DNA of 64,000 nucleotides from Vicinamibacterales bacterium (GTDB lineage Bacteria > Acidobacteriota > Vicinamibacteria > Vicinamibacterales > UBA2999), in the NCBI GenBank assembly GCA_041394705.1, contig JAWKHS010000003.1:682001-746000 (forward strand), written 5' to 3'. Shown piece after piece: positions 58,999-64,000 of the stretch. Each line of letters begins with the position of its first letter. Within the stretch, counting starts at the first letter, position 1. The position numbers and the translations under genes are program-made. The notes below the pieces were generated by a model. That model was not told the origin of the DNA. It did not search any database and worked only from the letters and a program-made list of their open reading frames with translations.

Positions 58999-60570
58999 AT
59001 GGAGACCCCGCTCACCCCCCTGGAGTTCATGCGCCGGGCGCGGCGGCTGTACGCGGGCCGGCTGGCGGTCGTGGACGGCGACGTGCGCTGGACCTACGCG
59101 CAGTTCTTCGACAGGTGCGACCGGTGGTCCGCGGCCCTGCAGGGTCTCGGCGTGACGAAGGGCGACCGCGTCGCCTACATCGCCCCGAACACGCACGCGC
59201 AGCTCACGGGGTTCTACGCCGTCCCCCAGATCGGCGGCGTGCTCGTGCCCATCAACTACCGGCTCTCGCCGGAGGAGTTCCAGTATCTGGTCCAGCACAG
59301 CGGCACGACGGTGCTGTGCGTGGACCGCGATCACCTCGACGCGGTGGACGGCATCCGGGCGTCGCTCACGGGCGTCCGCCACTTCGTGGCGCTCTCGGGC
59401 GCGCGGGAGGGGTGGCTCGACTACGAGGCGCTCGTCGCCGCGGCGGTTCCCGACCCGGTGCGGCCGTCGGTGGACGAGCGCGACCTCCTCACCATCAACT
59501 ACACGAGCGGCACGACGTCACGGCCCAAGGGCGTGATGATCACGCACCGCAATGCCTGGGTGAATGCGGTGGGCATGCTCGTGCACATGCCCATGTCGGC
59601 GTCCGACCACTACCTGTGGACGCTGCCGATGTTCCACGCCAACGGCTGGACGTTCACCTGGATCGTCACCGCGATCGGCGGCCGGCACGTCTGCCTGCGC
59701 AAGGTGGATCCGGCCGCGGCCTTTCGTCTCATCGCGAGCGAGGCCGTCACGTTCCTCTGCGCGGCGCCCACCGTGCTCATCGCGCTGGCCAACGCACCAG
59801 CGGACGTCAAGGTCGGGGTGCCCAGGGGCGTCCGCGTGCTCACGGCCGGGGCGCCGCCGGCGGCCGCGACCATCCAGCGCATCGAGGACGAGCTGGGGTG
59901 GACGGTCACGCAGCTCTACGGGCTGACCGAGACCTCGCCGCTCATGACCATCTGCGAGCCGCTGCCCGAACACCTCGCGCTCTCGCGCGACCAGCAGGCG
60001 CGCCAGAAGGCGCGCCAGGGGGTCGAGCAGCTGACGGGCGGGGAAGTGCGCGTCGTGGACGCGTCGGGCGCCGAGGTGCCGCCGGACGGCGAGACCCGGG
60101 GGGAGATCACGGTGCGCGGCAACGTGGTGATGGCCGGCTACTACGACGACCCGGCCGCCACCGAGGCCGTCATGGGCGACGGCTGGTTCCATTCCGGGGA
60201 CGCCGCCGTCGTCCATCCCGACGGCTACATCGAGATCCGCGACCGCCTCAAGGACGTCATCATCAGCGGCGGCGAGAACATCTCGTCGGTGGAGGTCGAG
60301 GCGACGCTGCTCAGGCACGAGAGCGTGCTCGAGGCCGCCGTCGTCGGCTTCCCGGACGAGAAGTGGGGCGAGGCGCCCCATGCCTTCGTGGTGCCGCGCG
60401 GCGGCCGCGACGTGGTGCCCGCGGATCTGCGGGCGTTCTGCCGCGAGCATCTCGCGCATTTCAAGGTGCCGCACAGCTTCACGGCGGTCGCCGAGCTGCC
60501 GAAGACGGCCACCGGCAAGATCCAGAAGTTCGTCCTCCGCAAGGGGCGGCCGAATCTGGCGGCGCAGTAG
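58999..60570 (+). CDS. Acyl-CoA synthetase (AMP-forming, fatty-acid type)
   Basis: About 523 residues of the ANL superfamily. The P-loop is INYTSGTTSRPKGVMITH, the adenine motif is TQLYGLTETSPL, and the acyl-AMP hinge is GYIEIRDRLKDVIISGGENI. The catalytic Lys is in KTATGKIQKFVLRKG. PMFHANGWTFTW is characteristic of the medium/long-chain and DMSP-lyase-associated (DmdB-like) acyl-CoA ligases. The start is placed at 58999 because TAAGAT lies 7 nt upstream; the ATG at 58990 has GGGAG before it and is the alternative. It is cytoplasmic. No beta-oxidation genes are nearby, so chain length is open. Confidence 0.9.
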   Translation: METPLTPLEFMRRARRLYAGRLAVVDGDVRWTYAQFFDRCDRWSAALQGLGVTKGDRVAYIAPNTHAQLTGFYAVPQIGGVLVPINYRLSPEEFQYLVQHSGTTVLCVDRDHLDAVDGIRASLTGVRHFVALSGAREGWLDYEALVAAAVPDPVRPSVDERDLLTINYTSGTTSRPKGVMITHRNAWVNAVGMLVHMPMSASDHYLWTLPMFHANGWTFTWIVTAIGGRHVCLRKVDPAAAFRLIASEAVTFLCAAPTVLIALANAPADVKVGVPRGVRVLTAGAPPAAATIQRIEDELGWTVTQLYGLTETSPLMTICEPLPEHLALSRDQQARQKARQGVEQLTGGEVRVVDASGAEVPPDGETRGEITVRGNVVMAGYYDDPAATEAVMGDGWFHSGDAAVVHPDGYIEIRDRLKDVIISGGENISSVEVEATLLRHESVLEAAVVGFPDEKWGEAPHAFVVPRGGRDVVPADLRAFCREHLAHFKVPHSFTAVAELPKTATGKIQKFVLRKGRPNLAAQ

Positions 60571-60574
60571 GCCG

Positions 60575-61792
60575 TCAGTGCACGTGGGCCGCGCCGGCCG
60601 TCCCGGCGCGCCCGCGCAGGCGCAGGAAGACGTGGAACGAGCGCGGCGCCCCGTACGGCTCCTCCAGGTTGGGCGGAACGCGGTAGAGCGTGAGGTCGGC
60701 GCCGAGGCCGACGCGCCCCAACCGGCCCGTGGCCAGGTCGCGCACGCCGCCGAGCGTGACGGCGCCCACGCGCGACTGGCGGTGGACGTGCGCGACGCCC
60801 ACCGGGTGGTAGCCGGCGTCGAGGATGTCCTTGTCGAGCCACTCCACGCGCGTGTAGGCGGCCCATCGCCGCGAGGGCCGCCACACGCCTTCCAGGAGGT
60901 AGGCCTCGAGGTTCCCGTGCACCTCGCGGTTCTGGCCGGCCGCCAGCGTCCAGGCGACCATCCGATCGCCGTCGCTCCGCGTGTAGGACACCGACGCGGT
61001 CCGCCGCTCGGCATCGTAGACCGACAGGCGCTCCGGCCGCGTGAGCCAGGCCGTGGAGACCTGCGCCGTCCAGGGGCCGCGAGCATAGGCGAGCTGCAGC
61101 GCCTGGGAGTCGAGCGGGCCCGTGTCCAGGTCCGTCCGGCGCTCGTCCGGCTCCCGGCCGCGGAAGAGCCCGCCGTCGACGCGCAGCCCCGCGACGGTCA
61201 CGGCGGCGTGCACGACGCCCTGGCTGAGATGCGTCGCGTCGAGCTGATGGTGCGACAACGGCACCTGCGGGTTCTCCGAGGCCGACGCCCGGTGCATGAA
61301 GACCGGCGGCCCGATCGGCGGCGCCCCGACGAGCGCCGCGCCCGCGTCGACGCGGCCGGCGCCGGTCGCGCGGGACAGCTCCACCCCGAGGTGCATGACG
61401 AGGTCGTGTGGGTGCTGGTAGTCGATGAGCGGGGCGTTGTTGTACGTCTCGCCGGTCTGGAACGCCTGCGGCGATCCCAGCGCGCGCATCGTGAACGGCT
61501 CGGCCGTCGCGCCCGCCATGACGGTCGTCTGCCACGGGCCGGCCCGGCGCGCCACCGTGGCCATCAGCCAGTTCTGGGACTCCCAGGCGTCGAAGTCCGT
61601 GAACTTGCGGTGCTGCTGGTTGTACCCGGCGAACGCGCTGGTCTCGACGTCCCAGGCCCAGGCCGGGGGCTCGTCGCCGGCGTGACCGTGCCTCGTGCCC
61701 GCGTCCGCGGCGGGCTGCGCCGCCGCCGGAATCGCGGGGGCGAGCAGCACGAGGAGGATGAGGGCGAGGCGCCCCGGGACGCGCGTCGTCAT
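60575..61792 (-). CDS. Predicted outer-membrane beta-barrel protein
   Basis: A 405-residue exported protein (signal about 1-26). It has a His/Asp-rich early segment (GTRHGHAGDEPPAWAWDVE) and alternating beta segments with aromatic residues (TSAFAGYNQQHRKFTDFDAW, GNLEAYLLEGVWRPSRRWAA). The end is GTAGAAHVH, not the usual terminal Phe, so barrel assembly is unusual or partner-dependent. The ATG overlaps the TGA of the cupredoxin gene by 4 bp (61789-61792), so the pair is translationally coupled. The best inference is a metal-associated surface protein; the function is unknown. Confidence 0.7.
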   Translation of the reverse strand: MTTRVPGRLALILLVLLAPAIPAAAQPAADAGTRHGHAGDEPPAWAWDVETSAFAGYNQQHRKFTDFDAWESQNWLMATVARRAGPWQTTVMAGATAEPFTMRALGSPQAFQTGETYNNAPLIDYQHPHDLVMHLGVELSRATGAGRVDAGAALVGAPPIGPPVFMHRASASENPQVPLSHHQLDATHLSQGVVHAAVTVAGLRVDGGLFRGREPDERRTDLDTGPLDSQALQLAYARGPWTAQVSTAWLTRPERLSVYDAERRTASVSYTRSDGDRMVAWTLAAGQNREVHGNLEAYLLEGVWRPSRRWAAYTRVEWLDKDILDAGYHPVGVAHVHRQSRVGAVTLGGVRDLATGRLGRVGLGADLTLYRVPPNLEEPYGAPRSFHVFLRLRGRAGTAGAAHVH

Positions 61793-62220
61793 TGCACGAC
61801 GATCCGGCCGGTGAACGCCTGCACGCCGAGATACGCGTGGTCGTGGTACTGGCAGGTCGCAACCGCGGCGAAGACGCCCGTCTGCCGGCTCTGGCCGGCC
61901 TGCACGAAGCCGGCCTCGTCGACCTGGGGGCACTCCGGATGGGCCGGATCGGGCCCGCCCGAGAAATCGTGCGGCCTGGCGTCGGCGTTCATGAAGGTGA
62001 CGCGCGCCCCCACCGGCACGGTGAGCACCTGCGGCGAGACGCCCGCGCGCGTGACCGTGATCGTCATGGTCGCTGGAGGCGTGCCGCCGCCCTGGGCCGG
62101 CCCCGGCGGCTGGCCATTCGACGGCGCGGTCGGTGTTCCGTTCCCGCTGCCGCACGCGGGCCCGATGAGGCAGACGAGGACAGGGAGGCCGAAGGCGGCA
62201 GACCGCGGGCGTGGCAGCAT
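61789..62220 (-). CDS. Plastocyanin-like cupredoxin lipoprotein
   Basis: A 143-residue protein with a lipobox ending at Cys23 (LIGPAC), then a Pro/Gly linker and a cupredoxin domain from about 52. Type-1 copper ligands are His84 (ARPHDFSGG), Cys123 and His126 (ATCQYHDHAYLG). The usual axial Met after the second His is not at the normal spacing, so the site may be three-coordinate or use another residue. It sits in the periplasm on a lipid anchor. The gene overlaps the outer-membrane protein gene by 4 bp. Electron transfer or copper sensing is inferred. Confidence 0.82.
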   Translation of the reverse strand: MLPRPRSAAFGLPVLVCLIGPACGSGNGTPTAPSNGQPPGPAQGGGTPPATMTITVTRAGVSPQVLTVPVGARVTFMNADARPHDFSGGPDPAHPECPQVDEAGFVQAGQSRQTGVFAAVATCQYHDHAYLGVQAFTGRIVVQ

Positions 62221-62305
62221 GATCGTGCCAGACCCGGATGGCGTGCCAGGCGTGGGTCATCACCGTAGCACGGCCGGCCGCGGCGGCGAAAGCGGCGACG
62301 CGGCC

Positions 62306-62845
62306 TCAGGCGAAGCGGTGGGCGTCGAGCGGCAACGCGGCCGGGCCGCCCGGGCCCTCCACGTACAGGTGCCGGTCCATCACGTTCAGCGTGAAGTGGC
62401 TGCGGCGGGGCAGGGCGTCGGCCATGCCGTCGATGGCCGCTCGGTCGAAGGCGTAGACCGGGATCTCGGCGGCCCGGTGGATGCCCTGCCCGTCCAGCGC
62501 GGCCAGCACCTGACGAGGATCGCGATGCGTGTAGATGGCGGCGCGCCCCGCCAGCTTGCTCCCGCGGTGCACCCGCTCGGCCGAGGGCAGGCCCACGTCG
62601 ATCCACTTGGTGATCCGGCCGGTGGCGTCGCGCACGAGGACGGCGGGCTCGTCGGCCGTCGACAGCCCGTCGCCGAAGGCGATGCCCGCTTCGAACTCGA
62701 GGCAGTAGGCCAGGAGCCGCGTGACCAGGAAGGCGCCCGTCTCGGACGGATGGCGCGCCAGCTTCAGGTCCAGGGACTCGTACACGCCGCGGTCGACGTC
62801 GGAGAGGTCCGCGGTGACGGTGTACAGGGTCGAAGACTGTGCCAT
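62306..62845 (-). CDS. yaeQ: YaeQ family protein
   Basis: A 179-residue protein of the YaeQ family, with a PD-(D/E)XK nuclease-like fold in solved members. It has the family opening YTVTADLSDVDRGVYESLDL and LARHPSETGAFLVTRLLAYC, then DVGLPSAERVHRGSKLA. The C-terminus (FTLNVMDRHLYVEG) is also typical. The family is known from RfaH-related phenotypes in E. coli, and its biochemical role is unsettled. The ATG at 62845 has TACCAT 10 nt upstream. Cytoplasmic. It is divergent from the DUF5916 gene. Confidence 0.9.
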   Translation of the reverse strand: MAQSSTLYTVTADLSDVDRGVYESLDLKLARHPSETGAFLVTRLLAYCLEFEAGIAFGDGLSTADEPAVLVRDATGRITKWIDVGLPSAERVHRGSKLAGRAAIYTHRDPRQVLAALDGQGIHRAAEIPVYAFDRAAIDGMADALPRRSHFTLNVMDRHLYVEGPGGPAALPLDAHRFA

Positions 62846-62944
62846 GACGTGCCGGATGGTACTCCGCGGACGTGCGGGCCGGCGGCGCGTGTCGATCGAA
62901 GTTCGTTCGCGGTCACGCGGATCGGCCCACGACGCACGTTCGGC

Positions 62945-62950
62945 TATCAT
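62945..62950 (+). promoter_or_regulatory. Putative leaderless -10 (TATCAT) of the DUF5916 gene
   Basis: TATCAT lies 8 nt before the GTG at 62959. No Shine-Dalgarno is visible. Confidence 0.45.
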
Positions 62951-62958
62951 GTCGCCCC

Positions 62959-64000
62959 GTGACTCGGGGACGGCCCCGCCGCCGCCGGGCGGCGGTGGTG
63001 GTGGTGGCATGGCTGGCAGGCGCGGCGGCTGACACGACGGCGCACGCGGCCCAGGCACAAGGCGGCGACGGCGCGCTCAAGCGGGCCACGGCATCGCGCG
63101 TCGCGGCCGGCGACATCACCGTCGACGGACGGCTCACCGAGTCGGTCTGGCGCACCGCCACGCCCCTGGCCGATCTCGTCCAGAAGGAACCCACACAGGG
63201 CGCGCCTCCAACCGACGGCATGGAGGTGCGCTTCGCCTACGACGACCGGGCCTTCTACGTCGGCGCCCGCATGTTCGCGAAGAGCGCGGCTGCCATCCAG
63301 GCGCCGCTCGGACGCAGGGACGTCGTGGACCAGGCCGAGCGAATCCTCATCGGCCTCGACACGTTCCACGACCGACGCACGGCCGTGGTGCTCGGGGTGA
63401 CGGCCGCCGGCGTGCGCCTCGATCGCTTCCACGCCGCGGACGCGGAGGACAGCTTCGACGCCACGTACGACCTCGTCTGGGACGCGGCGGCGACGGTGGA
63501 CGACACGGGCTGGAGCGCCGAGCTCTGGATACCGTTCGCGCAGCTCCGCTTCAACCCGGAGCAGGACCTCACATGGGGGCTGAACGTCCAGCGCTTCCGG
63601 CCGTCGCTGAACGAGGAGGACACCTGGGTGCTCATCCCGCGCACCGTGCGGGCCTGGGCGTCGCGGTTCGGCGAACTGCAGGGCGTGTCCAGCGTGCCGA
63701 GGGCCCGCCGCGTGGAGCTCCTGCCGTACGTCGCCGGCGCGAGCACGATCTATCCCTCCAGCCCCGGCGACCCGTTCCGGCAGGGCCTGAACCCCGCGGC
63801 CCGCGTCGGCGCCGACGTGAAGATGGGCCTCGGCCCGAACCTGACGCTCGAGGCCACGATCAATCCGGATTTCGGGCAGGTGGAGGCCGACCCCGCGGAA
63901 GTCAACCTCACCGCGTTCGAGACGCGGTTCCCCGAACGCCGTCCGTTCTTTCTCGAAGGCGCGCCGCTCTTCAACATCGGGCACCCGAACTTCTACTACT
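62959..64000 (+). CDS. DUF5916/carbohydrate-binding-family-9-like outer-membrane protein, partial
   Basis: The first 347 codons of a gene that runs past the window end. The GTG start (MTRGRPRRRRAAVVVVAWLA) gives a good signal peptide; ATGs in other frames do not. Residues about 45-240 form the CBM9-like/DOMON-like domain (VDGRLTESVWRTATPLADLV, YDDRAFYVGARMFAK, GWSAELWIPFAQLRF). Then the start of a DUF5916 barrel appears (NLTLEATINPDFGQVEADPA, FPERRPFFLEGAPLFNIG). Such proteins sit in the outer membrane of Acidobacteria and Bacteroidetes. The function is unknown. The 3' end is missing. Confidence 0.88.
   Translation, partial: MTRGRPRRRRAAVVVVAWLAGAAADTTAHAAQAQGGDGALKRATASRVAAGDITVDGRLTESVWRTATPLADLVQKEPTQGAPPTDGMEVRFAYDDRAFYVGARMFAKSAAAIQAPLGRRDVVDQAERILIGLDTFHDRRTAVVLGVTAAGVRLDRFHAADAEDSFDATYDLVWDAAATVDDTGWSAELWIPFAQLRFNPEQDLTWGLNVQRFRPSLNEEDTWVLIPRTVRAWASRFGELQGVSSVPRARRVELLPYVAGASTIYPSSPGDPFRQGLNPAARVGADVKMGLGPNLTLEATINPDFGQVEADPAEVNLTAFETRFPERRPFFLEGAPLFNIGHPNFYY

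Noticed and set aside
1..64000. CRISPR arrays, insertion sequences, prophage genes and tRNA genes
   Set aside because: No regularly spaced repeats, transposase motifs, phage structural genes or tRNA-like cloverleafs were recognised by eye. A tRNA scan would settle the last point.

Overview
This 64 kb window is very GC-rich and contains no rRNA, tRNA, CRISPR array, transposase or phage gene that I can see. Its content suggests a soil-type Acidobacteriota, probably of the Vicinamibacteria kind. The clues are Planctomycete/Acidobacteria-style cytochrome-DUF1592 proteins paired with Tat-exported DUF1552 proteins, a large TonB receptor with a carboxypeptidase-regulatory-like domain and no SusD partner, DUF5916 and HupE/UreJ-type proteins, and many exported peptidases. 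The taxonomic call is inference from gene content only.

Layout. 1-5.8 kb: a truncated S58 (DmpA-like) peptidase, a hairpin repeat pair, a zinc-ribbon protein of unknown role, an M49 dipeptidyl-peptidase lipoprotein, divergent ubiX/PhzF genes and pdxH. 5.8-10.4 kb: two large GT-C-type membrane proteins upstream of pdxH. 10.5-14.5 kb: exported esterase-PDZ, dihaem cytochrome c and PQQ dehydrogenase. 14.5-15.5 kb: a small membrane protein and msrA. 15.7-31.4 kb: the main feature, a one-strand array of cytochrome-DUF1592 (A), DUF1552 (B) and ankyrin (C) genes in the order A-B-C / A-B / A-B-C, followed by an M19 dipeptidase lipoprotein. 32.7-39.2 kb: a benzoate-CoA-ligase-like gene, an NHL propeller, an HGSNAT/DUF1624-like protein, DUF819, an exported DinB-like protein and a VOC protein. 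39.3-41.5 kb: a minus-strand cluster of a very small ORF, a GNAT acetyltransferase, a TIR-transmembrane protein and a membrane coiled-coil protein. 41.9-45.2 kb: three exported proteins (creatininase family, Tat-exported class V aminotransferase, conserved unknown). 45.3-53.7 kb: two alkaline-phosphatase-superfamily/TPR lipoproteins flanking a TonB receptor, then HupE/UreJ. 53.8-64 kb: a subclass B3 metallo-beta-lactamase, FAD monooxygenase, M24 peptidase, SDR, TerB-like protein, acyl-CoA synthetase, cupredoxin plus outer-membrane protein, YaeQ, and a DUF5916 gene cut by the window edge.

How the genes may work together. Most products are predicted to be exported, so the picture is a periplasm rich in peptide, ester and alcohol degradation feeding c-type cytochromes. 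The A-B-C array looks like a duplicated extracytoplasmic redox module of unknown substrate. The GNAT-TIR-coiled-coil cluster is the best candidate for an undescribed immune or stress system.

Two genome-scale signals run through the window. About fourteen genes have a -10-like hexamer (TANNNT or GATAAT) 6-8 nt before the start codon and no Shine-Dalgarno, which suggests frequent leaderless transcription. Three copies of a hairpin repeat with a conserved 30-nt loop also occur, one of them degenerate. Starts were chosen using these signals, Shine-Dalgarno matches and signal peptides. All functions are read from sequence without database searches.
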